A DNA stretch of 54,547 bases from IMG/VR virus record IMGVR_UViG_3300043313_000586, positions 1-54,547 of that record. One strand, 5' to 3'. The position numbers were made by a program, and so were the translations under genes. The notes under the pieces are model-generated. The model had not been told where the DNA came from, did not search any database, and saw only the letters and a program-made list of their open reading frames with translations. Positions 7,644 through 15,210 of the stretch are shown one piece after another. Source of the DNA: a virus. Every line of letters begins with the position of its first letter. Position 1 is the first letter of the stretch.

Positions 7644-8145
7644 ACTACCTGCTATCCTAGCTCTCGATCCTGGTGGTACTACTGGCTGGTGCTCTTACGA
7701 TTCTAGTACAGGTCTACAACGTGGACATATCGACGATGGCAATCACTACTTCAAACTGTTCAACATTATAATAGGAATCATCGATACACGAATTAGTCGG
7801 AAGATCCATATTGTCTGTGAACGATTCGAATTTAGGAAGAGTGATGCTGATAGAGATAAGATCGATTACATATCTGCAGAGTATATCGGTGTGGTCAAGC
7901 TTATAGGTCAGATGTACAAGGCGAATTCAAACGTCAAGCTGGTTATGCAAAGTGCTTCACAGGTGAAAGGTCGAAAGGATGCTAACGATGATCCTACGGT
8001 CTTCTTCAACGATGATAGGCTAAAGAAGCTAGGTCTCTGGTTACCTAACATGCGACACGCAATGGACGCTACTAAGCACTATGCATACTACAGAACTTTC
8101 ACACTTAATGACAAGACATACTTTCATCAGTTGCGGGAAGCATAA
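7630..8145 (+). CDS. RuvC-like Holliday junction resolvase / RNase H-fold nuclease
   Basis: Cleaves branched DNA in related phages, resolving recombination and replication intermediates before packaging. The 171-aa product has the RNase H-fold triad in order: ILALDPGGTTGW with D13, IVCERFEFR with E64, and HAMDATKHYAYY with D146 and H150. The length is close to typical RuvC (about 160-170 aa). ATG 7630 follows AGGAAAG. Its last codons contain the first copy of a 22-nt direct repeat that recurs at the end of the next gene. Confidence 0.85.
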   Translation: MELSELPAILALDPGGTTGWCSYDSSTGLQRGHIDDGNHYFKLFNIIIGIIDTRISRKIHIVCERFEFRKSDADRDKIDYISAEYIGVVKLIGQMYKANSNVKLVMQSASQVKGRKDANDDPTVFFNDDRLKKLGLWLPNMRHAMDATKHYAYYRTFTLNDKTYFHQLREA

Positions 8146-8552
8146 TATGAATAACTTTAATTTCTTACCAACTTGGTTGGCCTTAAAAGATTTACCAGAG
8201 TTGCATAACGGTACCCTTGTAGGAAAATATCTCAACAACTACAAGGACATGGGATCTTGTGTTCGAATTGAGCTTGAATTTGGTAATGCAACCTATAGTG
8301 GTAACGGTTCTTGGATCTTTGCCAATCTTCCCAAGAACTTAAAGTACGCAGATAGAGGACATCTATATCTGTACAAGTTTGGTGTGGAGAAAATATTTGA
8401 TCGATCTGTTGTATACGACACAGCAAGAAACCAGGTTCTACCCTTTCATAACACTTGGGGTATAGATTTTATAACTCCATGGATGTGGGGTCATGGTGAT
8501 AGGCTAGCGATTACCCTTGCTGCTGAACCGTTAATGACAAGACATACTTTCA
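8105..8552 (+). repeat. 22-nt direct repeat, 426 bp apart
   Basis: An identical 22-nt sequence beginning TTAATGACAAGACATACT occurs at 8105-8126 and 8531-8552. It sits near the 3' ends of two adjacent unrelated genes and is read in different frames. This suggests a small duplication or a recombination scar rather than shared protein sequence. Confidence 0.85.
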
Positions 8553-8560
8553 CGCTTTGA
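8147..8560 (+). CDS. beta-rich protein resembling a tail-fibre tip domain, 137 aa
   Basis: A strand-rich sequence (PTWLALKD, VGKYLNNYKDMGSCVRIELEF, WIFANLPKNL, LAITLAAEP). Its pattern of aromatic and small residues resembles the C-terminal domain of the phage's minor tail protein at 13255-14337 (WVPTLTN, ARYRKMGKTLDFRFKF, RFSLPF). It would then be a stand-alone copy of a beta-sandwich tip domain, encoded away from the structural genes. The resemblance is by eye only. ATG 8147 follows a GGGAAG sequence that overlaps the end of the RuvC-like gene. Confidence 0.6.
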   Translation: MNNFNFLPTWLALKDLPELHNGTLVGKYLNNYKDMGSCVRIELEFGNATYSGNGSWIFANLPKNLKYADRGHLYLYKFGVEKIFDRSVVYDTARNQVLPFHNTWGIDFITPWMWGHGDRLAITLAAEPLMTRHTFTL

Positions 8561-8570
8561 AGGATCTTAC

Positions 8571-8747
8571 ATGAAAACAACGTATAACTGCCCCGGTCTA
8601 GAAGCGGGTTTCTACATCAAAGGTAACAGTGCACATCGTTACGAACGCTATGTCTGTGCTAAGCGGATAGGTTGGTGGAGAAAGAATCTTATTGGTCAGT
8701 GTGCTGAGTGCGTGGAGGAAGAGTATCGAAGAGGCACTAGGGACTGA
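8571..8747 (+). CDS. hypothetical Cys-rich basic protein, 58 aa
   Basis: A short ORF with AAGGAT upstream of ATG 8571. The product has C-x20-C spacing and CAEC near the C-terminus, with many Arg/Lys and Trp residues (RIGWWRKN). Probable zinc-binding microprotein; function unknown. It is the last plus-strand gene before the convergent hairpin. Confidence 0.6.
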   Translation: MKTTYNCPGLEAGFYIKGNSAHRYERYVCAKRIGWWRKNLIGQCAECVEEEYRRGTRD

Positions 8748-8759
8748 CCACTAGAGAAA

Positions 8760-8813
8760 GATAGACCCTGGCATTGAGGGATGATCCGTGAAGGACCAAT
8801 GCCAGGGTCTATC
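8760..8813. terminator. 16-bp perfect hairpin between converging gene blocks
   Basis: GATAGACCCTGGCATT (8760-8775) and its exact complement (8798-8813) enclose a 22-nt loop. The hairpin lies between the ends of the plus-strand and minus-strand gene blocks. It can fold from either strand and is best read as a bidirectional terminator or 3' stabiliser. No strong T-tract is present, so termination efficiency is uncertain. Confidence 0.75.
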
Positions 8814-8816
8814 TGT

Positions 8817-9281
8817 CTATTCCGAAGGCTTTGACATCCTTGTGCCGTTGACGCTTACCATCTCGCGTAATTGTTCAATAGTAGCGTATGGACTCAAGAT
8901 TGCCGCTGTGAGCCTCCGCATAAGATATAGGGATTCATCCGAGGACCTTCGCGCTTCTGTTGCTTCCCTCTGAGCCTGAGCTGCTTCACGTCTAGCTTCC
9001 GCAGCTTCCATACGCGCCTGGTTAACTTCCTTCCTGGATTCCTCTCTAGCTTGAACAAGCTCCGCTCGAGCAATTTTGACTTGTTCACCTGCGGCTTCGA
9101 TCGATCTCTCTGCATCGTTCCGAACGGTCTCGATGATGCTATTAGCTGATTGGGCTAACTTTGCCGCAGCGTCAGCATTCGTCGTTTTGCGTTGTAGAAC
9201 CGCTTTTACGATTTGGGTGATACCATACAGCGCCGCGCCCCCGAAGCCGGCGCCAAATACGGTACCCCAGTCAAAGGCCAT
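8817..9281 (-). CDS. membrane-anchored coiled-coil protein, 154 aa
   Basis: Residues 5-30 (WGTVFGAGFGGAALYGITQIV) form one membrane segment. They are followed by about 95 residues of Ala/Glu/Arg-rich coiled coil with heptad repeats (AEARREAAQAQREATEARR). A short C-terminal domain follows. The ATG at 9281 has AGGTGA upstream; a longer form from 9302 is possible. It closes the lysis cluster downstream of a multi-pass membrane protein, so it could act in lysis, for example by bridging membrane and wall, but there is no recognisable spanin signature. Confidence 0.65.
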   Translation of the reverse strand: MAFDWGTVFGAGFGGAALYGITQIVKAVLQRKTTNADAAAKLAQSANSIIETVRNDAERSIEAAGEQVKIARAELVQAREESRKEVNQARMEAAEARREAAQAQREATEARRSSDESLYLMRRLTAAILSPYATIEQLREMVSVNGTRMSKPSE

Positions 9282-9705
9282 CTGCTTCACCTGCCTGAAC
9301 AATATCAGTTATGACTTTAATCTCTTGCCCTATCTCTAGAGACCTAATAGTGTTAGCTACCATCCAAGCTATAATGAAGCCTACACTAAAGGCAGCTTGA
9401 GATCCAGTAAACATAATTAATGCACCCAGGATGAGAAATAGCGCACCTGTACATATAGTTAATGCACCACGTTCCATTTGTAGCACAAACACAGTACGTC
9501 GCCAAAGACTAGCCCAAGTACCTATGAGTCCTGATACTAATAGCCCTATCGCCCACGATATAACAACCCAACGGGGCGATAGGGCTTGCAAAGACTGGGG
9601 TGGAGGAACCGATACAAACAGGTAGCCAATGCTCAAGATTATGCTCAAAAGAAAGAACAGAGTCTCATGCGCTTGGTACTTGCCAGTGACGATTTCCACA
9701 CCCAT
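9271..9705 (-). CDS. multi-pass membrane protein, holin-like, 144 aa
   Basis: Four hydrophobic segments are visible near residues 15-33, 46-66, 80-100 and 104-120, and the C-terminus is charged. It lies directly after the lysin-like gene with a 2-nt gap. Position and topology make a second holin or holin regulator plausible. No family motif is seen, and a different membrane role in superinfection control cannot be excluded. Confidence 0.6.
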   Translation of the reverse strand: MGVEIVTGKYQAHETLFFLLSIILSIGYLFVSVPPPQSLQALSPRWVVISWAIGLLVSGLIGTWASLWRRTVFVLQMERGALTICTGALFLILGALIMFTGSQAAFSVGFIIAWMVANTIRSLEIGQEIKVITDIVQAGEADGL

Positions 9706-9707
9706 GA

Positions 9708-10499
9708 TTACTCCTCAACAGGTCCAAAGGTTAGCGTTCCACCAGTAACATTGGCAGTTCCTACAACTGGAGTAGAGCCACCGTCAGTAGCAGGTTTGAC
9801 AAGAGGTCCACCACCCTTAAGAAGCGATGGCATGTCAGGGTACTCCAGAAGGGGAACTCCTGCAGCTTTAAGCGGTCCACCAGTGAGTCCCCACTGACCT
9901 TCCGGAAGAGGACGTGTGTTGAGTCCATCCGAGATGTAGATTGACGGGTTCTGGTCACCGATTACTTTCAGCATAAACATATCTATGGATCCCTTCACGT
10001 ATTGCCGGAAGAACCTCTGGACCAATGGTGCCAATGGTTTGTTTTCAGCGTCACGGAACCGACTGCAGTGAGAATGCTTCAAGTGTGACTTATCACCACT
10101 ATTTCGCTTCTTCAGTCGATCCCAACGCTTAACATTTACACCATCAGGAGTGTAGATAAACGACCGAATGTCAAGAGTGTCAGGTGCCCCAGCTTCGAGC
10201 TCCTTTACCATCCATAGATTGAAATCTATCAAGGTCACACGCTTGCCACCGATTACCTTGTCGAACCACCCAAAGTCGATAGCAGAAGCTGCATTCGTCT
10301 TGTGGCTCCAATCCCGAGAAGACTCTTCCCAGGAGTAATCATTTAGTTGGCCGTTTGAGATCCTGCGATTATCCCAACCCTGATGATAACCACCATCGTG
10401 AGCCGTATCACCTACGATGCCGACTTCGACATCAGGTAAGCCTGTATACTCTTGATATACATGACGTGTATCTAGCAACGTTCTAGGAGCATAGGACAT
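9708..10499 (-). CDS. M15-like peptidase, probable endolysin
   Basis: Expected to cut peptide cross-links of the host wall. The 263-aa product has a pattern like M15 zinc peptidases: SHKTNAASAIDFG at 65-77 gives the SxH...AxD motif (H66, D75), and SHLKHSH at 138-144 supplies a downstream histidine. Residues 1-60 are GYHQGWDNRR-containing and compatible with this fold. The C-terminal 60 residues are Gly/Pro/Thr-rich, possibly a linker or wall-binding tail. Neighbouring holin-like genes on both sides support a lysis role. The metal-ligand assignment is by eye. Confidence 0.65.
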   Translation of the reverse strand: MSYAPRTLLDTRHVYQEYTGLPDVEVGIVGDTAHDGGYHQGWDNRRISNGQLNDYSWEESSRDWSHKTNAASAIDFGWFDKVIGGKRVTLIDFNLWMVKELEAGAPDTLDIRSFIYTPDGVNVKRWDRLKKRNSGDKSHLKHSHCSRFRDAENKPLAPLVQRFFRQYVKGSIDMFMLKVIGDQNPSIYISDGLNTRPLPEGQWGLTGGPLKAAGVPLLEYPDMPSLLKGGGPLVKPATDGGSTPVVGTANVTGGTLTFGPVEE

Positions 10500-10500
10500 A

Positions 10501-10821
10501 CTATTCTCCAGATGTTTGAGCAGCCTCTATAATTGCTTTGTCACTAGCAGTAGTGACACCTTCACCAGCAGAGACCTGCTTGGGATTGTTTGGATCGTCC
10601 ATATAGACGACAACCTTTGCATTAGGCGTAACAGCCGGCTTCGTCCAGAATGCTTGTGCCATAGCGAACACTGCACCGATCAGAACGATGAATGCATTTG
10701 GAACAGTATCGCTGACAGCTATACCAAGTGAAGTCAACGCCCAAATGGTCGACATGATGACCCCACGATAAAGTGCAGGATTAAGGTTAACTAATCGCCA
10801 CCAAAAATCACTCTTCTTCAT
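10501..10821 (-). CDS. holin-like protein with two membrane segments, 106 aa
   Basis: Two hydrophobic helices (residues 21-38 and 43-59) separated by a short polar turn, a basic N-terminus and a hydrophilic C-terminus of about 40 residues match class II type holins of actinophages. It is encoded immediately upstream of the lysin-like gene with a 1-nt gap. It would form the membrane lesion that triggers lysis. Confidence 0.7.
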   Translation of the reverse strand: MKKSDFWWRLVNLNPALYRGVIMSTIWALTSLGIAVSDTVPNAFIVLIGAVFAMAQAFWTKPAVTPNAKVVVYMDDPNNPKQVSAGEGVTTASDKAIIEAAQTSGE

Positions 10822-10831
10822 ATCATCCCTC

Positions 10832-11440
10832 CTAGTCCTTCACTGAATTCTTTCTTTTCTTCCCCTCCAATATTACAGGCGGAAGCTCTTTAACAGGTTC
10901 GCTTCGAGGCAACCTGTTTCTAATTGGTTCACGATCAGAAATGACACGTTTCTGTGTTCGTGTATCTTTAAAGTTTTTCCTGATATCACTAACGTGCTCA
11001 TGCTTAGCTCTAACTGCTTCAACATCAAAAGGACATGTACGCTTAATAAAGTCGAGAGGATCTTCTTCTGCAGCAGCTGCAAACTTGTTATCTACAGGAC
11101 TGGCAGTTAGTGCTGCAGCTATCTGAGCCTTCGAAGCAGCCTTCTTAGGTTTCTTATCCTTCTTGAACTCGTCAATCTTTTCCTTGTGCAAAGTTCTAGC
11201 TGCTTCAGCAGATATTTGTAGAGGTGAAATATTTTCCACATGAGGTTCGTACAGAACCAAATCAACAAGCTCATCCAAGTCGTGAGTGTCATACACAGCA
11301 GCTAGCCACTCTAACGTTTCAGGATGAAAACTCTGACCTGCATATTCGATTGTATCGTCGTCTAGAACTATTTCTTTTGCGACCTCGATGAAGCCTGTCT
11401 CTTCGTTGTACAGAGCTGATAGCACACGTAAAGACTTCAT
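10832..11440 (-). CDS. hypothetical charged protein, 202 aa
   Basis: The ATG at 11440 is chosen because it follows the end of the fibre gene by 1 nt, with AGGACA upstream. The longer ORF reading overlaps that gene. The first 75 residues look folded (LRVLSALYNEETGFIEVAKE). Residues 95-202 are Lys/Arg/Glu-rich and probably disordered. It lies between tail fibre genes and holin. It could be a tail or assembly protein, but I do not recognise it. Confidence 0.6.
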   Translation of the reverse strand: MKSLRVLSALYNEETGFIEVAKEIVLDDDTIEYAGQSFHPETLEWLAAVYDTHDLDELVDLVLYEPHVENISPLQISAEAARTLHKEKIDEFKKDKKPKKAASKAQIAAALTASPVDNKFAAAAEEDPLDFIKRTCPFDVEAVRAKHEHVSDIRKNFKDTRTQKRVISDREPIRNRLPRSEPVKELPPVILEGKKRKNSVKD

Positions 11441-11441
11441 G

Positions 11442-12173
11442 TTATGTTGTCCTAAAGTTCCAGAAGCTAACGAACTTGTTTCCAGTTGTGGTAGAGAACC
11501 TGACAATAAAACTAGAAGCGGAGAAGTTCTCAATACCCCACTGGATCGTTGTACCACTCACTCCCACGCTAAACACTGGAGCTACGATGGTAGTAAATGG
11601 AATGAAGTAAGTATGCGTCCAAGTAGTAAAACCTGATGTTGCAGTGAACCAACCAGAATATAAACCATCGTTAGCGCTAGCTTGAACTTGATTAGCCCAT
11701 ATACCATGGAACAGGAATCCGATTGAATCTTGTCGAATGTAAGATTCCGCACCAGTAAAAGGCTGCCAACTTAGAATTGAATAGTCTCTAGTTAGTAGAA
11801 TTTTACCACCGTCAGGATCGAGCCCGCTTTCCTTAGCAACGTAGAGTTGTACAGCTTGGTTGGGAACTAATGGGTCAGCGTTGAAATCAAATGCAAATAG
11901 CGAAACTAGATGCGTATCAGTCTCACCTAATGGAAACATCCTAATCTCTGGAATATCTCCATGGATGATTCGCATTACAATGGAGCCATCGGTCTCACTG
12001 ACAATAATGTCACCATTTCGTACTGTGAAGTCACCATTCTCAATAGCTGTGTGACCTGCTTGCAATCCTGTTTCTAGATCCTTGATACGTTTGCCCATTA
12101 GTTGGACATGCTCTGTAATATTCTTTTGACCCCTTAGTCTATTCGGGTCAACGTCATATCTGTTTGCAAGCAT
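11442..12173 (-). CDS. minor tail / fibre protein, 243 aa
   Basis: A short helical N-terminus (residues 10-40, KDLETGLQAGHTAIENGDF) leads into a beta-rich body with repeated NGDI/NGDF turns. The C-terminal domain (FTTWTHTYFIPFTTIVAPVFSVGVSG) has the style of receptor-contacting fibre tips. It is the most distal gene of the tail module and directly follows the baseplate protein. Probably a short tail fibre or tip protein. Confidence 0.7.
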   Translation of the reverse strand: MLANRYDVDPNRLRGQKNITEHVQLMGKRIKDLETGLQAGHTAIENGDFTVRNGDIIVSETDGSIVMRIIHGDIPEIRMFPLGETDTHLVSLFAFDFNADPLVPNQAVQLYVAKESGLDPDGGKILLTRDYSILSWQPFTGAESYIRQDSIGFLFHGIWANQVQASANDGLYSGWFTATSGFTTWTHTYFIPFTTIVAPVFSVGVSGTTIQWGIENFSASSFIVRFSTTTGNKFVSFWNFRTT

Positions 12174-12174
12174 C

Positions 12175-13245
12175 TTAATCCTCTCCCTCGAAGGCTAGAC
12201 GTGCAAACTCTACGTGATCATCAGATGATGGATAGTACTCCCATCCGAGGATACGTGAAGTGAATAGTTGTGTTGAAGGCTCTGGATGACTCGGATCTAC
12301 AAAGTAGACCTTAGCAGCATCACCCAAACCATAACCACCAAATACTGGTTCTAGATTACCCTTTACCTCAGCTGTAATAACAGGTACACCGGCTTTTCTA
12401 ATTATAGCAGCTTGTGTAGTCAAACTTGTTAGCTGAGTCGGATCAGATATACCCTTGAAGCTTATACTTGTATCGTATCTAGGAAAGCGTGACGATATAA
12501 GATCACTATGAATGACTTCTTGTGTTACCATAGTAGAGCCTTCGCCAGAACCTAAACCAAAGATATTTGTACCGTGCTGAGCCATAGAACCATTTTGCCA
12601 GTAATTTAGAACACTTCCAGGGTAGTCGAACACTACAGACTCAACTGATCCTAAGGTTGGATAACCGATTCGAAGTGTTCTAGTGTAAGCTCCGCCCACC
12701 CTAGCAACATCAATTGTCCAATCAAAACCATCATCACCATTAGTAATGGTATCCATTACCTCTCGATATGTTTTGAACTCGAAAGCCTTAATATCCAAGG
12801 ACTTGGTAATGATTGTACTAAACGATGCTGGCAAGTCTATTTGAAGGCTATTAGGATCAGCCATCATTGTTGACCAAAGAGTTCGAAATATGTTGCGCTG
12901 TTCTACATCGGTTTGTAGGATGTCGCTTCGCACAAATCTGTATTCTGGATAGTGTTCAAAAGCTCTACAATAAAGTTGGAAGATTTTAGCTTGACTTTGA
13001 TAGGTTCGAGTCCAAACAAATCCACCCCATATAGGTTGATTGTCTCGTTCGCAGATAACGTAGGAACGACCTTGTTCAGTGGCAGCTATGAGGTCGCTAT
13101 TACTCTTTCCTGTTTGATCTAGTTGGAAAGATCCTCTAAACTCTCCTTGGCCGAACCCACGTGTCATAGATACACCCTGGAGTGGGATTTCATCAATCAC
13201 AGCACCAGTAAGTACATCTCCAAATACGTAGGTTACTTTTGCCAT
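12175..13245 (-). CDS. minor tail protein, baseplate hub type, 356 aa
   Basis: The protein opens with strands (VTYVFGDVLTGAVIDEIPL), contains GEFRGSFQL and IWGGFVWTR, and has a long mixed domain typical of siphovirus tail-hub proteins (gp27-fold 'minor tail protein' of actinophages). It binds between the distal tail protein and the tip fibres. Position after the tail-fibre-like gene in the minus-strand tail module supports this. No enzymatic motif is seen. Confidence 0.72.
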   Translation of the reverse strand: MAKVTYVFGDVLTGAVIDEIPLQGVSMTRGFGQGEFRGSFQLDQTGKSNSDLIAATEQGRSYVICERDNQPIWGGFVWTRTYQSQAKIFQLYCRAFEHYPEYRFVRSDILQTDVEQRNIFRTLWSTMMADPNSLQIDLPASFSTIITKSLDIKAFEFKTYREVMDTITNGDDGFDWTIDVARVGGAYTRTLRIGYPTLGSVESVVFDYPGSVLNYWQNGSMAQHGTNIFGLGSGEGSTMVTQEVIHSDLISSRFPRYDTSISFKGISDPTQLTSLTTQAAIIRKAGVPVITAEVKGNLEPVFGGYGLGDAAKVYFVDPSHPEPSTQLFTSRILGWEYYPSSDDHVEFARLAFEGED

Positions 13246-13254
13246 TAATTTTCC

Positions 13255-14337
13255 TTATGCTAGTTCGACAGTTCCACTACATGACATAGTGTCATTAGTG
13301 GTCCAGGTAAATGGAACTGTAGCTGTAGTAGCGGCCTCTGAGGCAATAGCTGTTGCAGCGTTAATAGACATAAGTTCAAGTGTAGTAGAGTTGATCACAC
13401 GAACCGACCCAATATAGTTAGCTGTGCCAGCATCATACAACATTACGGTAGCCGTAATAATATCTTCCAAGGTTACATAAGATGCATGCATCGCAAAGGG
13501 CAAAGAGAACCTTGGAGATGTACCAATAACTGATCCAGCACCAAGTTTGAACTTAAAGCGGAAGTCTAACGTCTTGCCCATCTTTCGATACCTGGCTGTA
13601 GTAACACCTGCTCCAGCTGTGATGTTCGTTAGCGTGGGTACCCATGTAGTCCAGGCACCGGAGAAGTAGATCTCATTATAGGCAGCGCCATCCCAGATAT
13701 AAAGCTTGTCAGCATCAGCAGTCCAAACTAGCTGACCTTCACCAATGTTCAACGTGCCAGGACGAGCAGCATCGTTCCTAGCTTTAATAACACCGCCAAC
13801 ACCTGCCATGTAAAAGCGTGCATCAGTAATGTTACCGTTGATGATGGATGTGACACCTGCACCAACAAGTACTTGTGCAATTGTGATAGAGTTGTTAGGT
13901 GCTGTGGGTGCTACGGGTGATCCAGCAGGTGTACCTGCAACAACTTGCAATTGTGAGTCATTACTAGCACCACTATAAACCTGATCACGAACGTTCACAA
14001 CCACAATATCGATGCGAGGCAATGTAGCATGTGCTGCTGTAATAGTCAGAGTAACAATCGCATCATTTGCTACGAAGTAAGTACCCTGTGTATTGCTCTC
14101 GTTGCCTGGAATAGCTGCTACACCAGGACCTACTAGAACAGTCATGTTGGGTGACCCTGCTTGGGTAACTACCCATTCAGTTCCAAGATCTGGATGCAGA
14201 CCACCCAAAGGACGTAGGGTATCACCACTAGCACCAGCAATACCAGCTAGGACACTACCGGTGTAGGTACGCATCTGAGCTGCAGTGTGTGTAGCACCAG
14301 CATTTTGTAGCCATCCTGGTGGGTTCATCAGCGTCAT
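13255..14337 (-). CDS. minor tail protein / tail fibre, 360 aa
   Basis: The N-terminus (MNPPGWLQNAGATHTAAQMR) and the following beta-rich domain are typical of actinophage minor tail proteins that attach to the baseplate. Residues 200-230 contain the WTADADKLYIWDGAAYNE segment common at the junction to the tip. The C-terminal domain (ARYRKMGKTLDFRFKF and RFSLPF) is a beta-sandwich-like tip. A shorter, similar domain is encoded separately at 8147-8560. Confidence 0.75.
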   Translation of the reverse strand: MTLMNPPGWLQNAGATHTAAQMRTYTGSVLAGIAGASGDTLRPLGGLHPDLGTEWVVTQAGSPNMTVLVGPGVAAIPGNESNTQGTYFVANDAIVTLTITAAHATLPRIDIVVVNVRDQVYSGASNDSQLQVVAGTPAGSPVAPTAPNNSITIAQVLVGAGVTSIINGNITDARFYMAGVGGVIKARNDAARPGTLNIGEGQLVWTADADKLYIWDGAAYNEIYFSGAWTTWVPTLTNITAGAGVTTARYRKMGKTLDFRFKFKLGAGSVIGTSPRFSLPFAMHASYVTLEDIITATVMLYDAGTANYIGSVRVINSTTLELMSINAATAIASEAATTATVPFTWTTNDTMSCSGTVELA

Positions 14338-14352
14338 GTGGTTCTCACTCTC

Positions 14353-15210
14353 CTATCTCCACGCAGAATGGAACGCTACATCCATACTACTACCAGTGCC
14401 TGTAAGTGCATTGTACCTAAGGAATGTCTGACCCTTAGGCAGGAAGAACCAATCGGGATTAACCAAAGTTCCACGTCTGTTTGTAGCGCCATTCAACAAT
14501 ACTGTCTTGTACTGTGTATTCACTACAAGTGTTTCGCCAGCAGCTAATGATATGTTGAACGTTAGTGCATGACCGTGTGTATCGTCACGAATCGTAGGTG
14601 TTTCACTAGGACCGTTAATGGTGAAGATTACAGGTGTTGGTCTGTTGCCTGTATTGTTAACAAACGCTCCATCAGAACCAGCCGAACCACCAAAGCCGAA
14701 GTTGAAGCTTAAGTTGAATCCGAATCCCAAACTACCACCTGTGGCGAATGGAATGTTCAAAGAGGTGAGCGCTGAATCATAAATACGTGGATCTTCAGCG
14801 TACATCGAAAACTGTATACGGCTTTGTCCTGTACGTCGTACTGTCTCCCAATCATATTTACAACCAAGAGGTTTAACGCTCAAGTAGCGCTCACTAACAC
14901 CAGGAGCTTTTAGATAGAACGGAACAAGCGAAGTACTTGGTGCGTAATTCTCTTTCAAAGCATCTAGATAAGTTTCCATAGTTAGTGTATCACAGTACAC
15001 ATCACCTGTTAGTAGTATTCTACGACCCTTTTCAAATTCTGCATCCATAAAACCACCGTCATCACCTTCATGATCACGTTCGGTTTCTCTGTATGCAGCA
15101 TTGTCCAAACCTGAAACGCTTGTGATGTCTACGAATGGTAGTGATACATCGGTGTTCAACTCTACACCTGAGTTACCGAGCTTGAAGGTAAAATCGCTTG
15201 TTAAAGCCAT
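14353..15210 (-). CDS. distal tail protein (Dit-like), 285 aa
   Basis: Forms the ring at the tail end to which fibre proteins attach. The N-terminal 130 residues (PFVDITSVSGLDNAAYRETE, GRRILLTGDVYCDT) resemble the Dit/phage tail family fold. A Gly-rich linker (GGSLGFGFNLSFNFGFGG) leads to a beta-rich C-terminal domain. It directly follows the tape measure gene and overlaps its end by 1 nt, the usual place for Dit in siphoviruses. Confidence 0.75.
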   Translation of the reverse strand: MALTSDFTFKLGNSGVELNTDVSLPFVDITSVSGLDNAAYRETERDHEGDDGGFMDAEFEKGRRILLTGDVYCDTLTMETYLDALKENYAPSTSLVPFYLKAPGVSERYLSVKPLGCKYDWETVRRTGQSRIQFSMYAEDPRIYDSALTSLNIPFATGGSLGFGFNLSFNFGFGGSAGSDGAFVNNTGNRPTPVIFTINGPSETPTIRDDTHGHALTFNISLAAGETLVVNTQYKTVLLNGATNRRGTLVNPDWFFLPKGQTFLRYNALTGTGSSMDVAFHSAWR

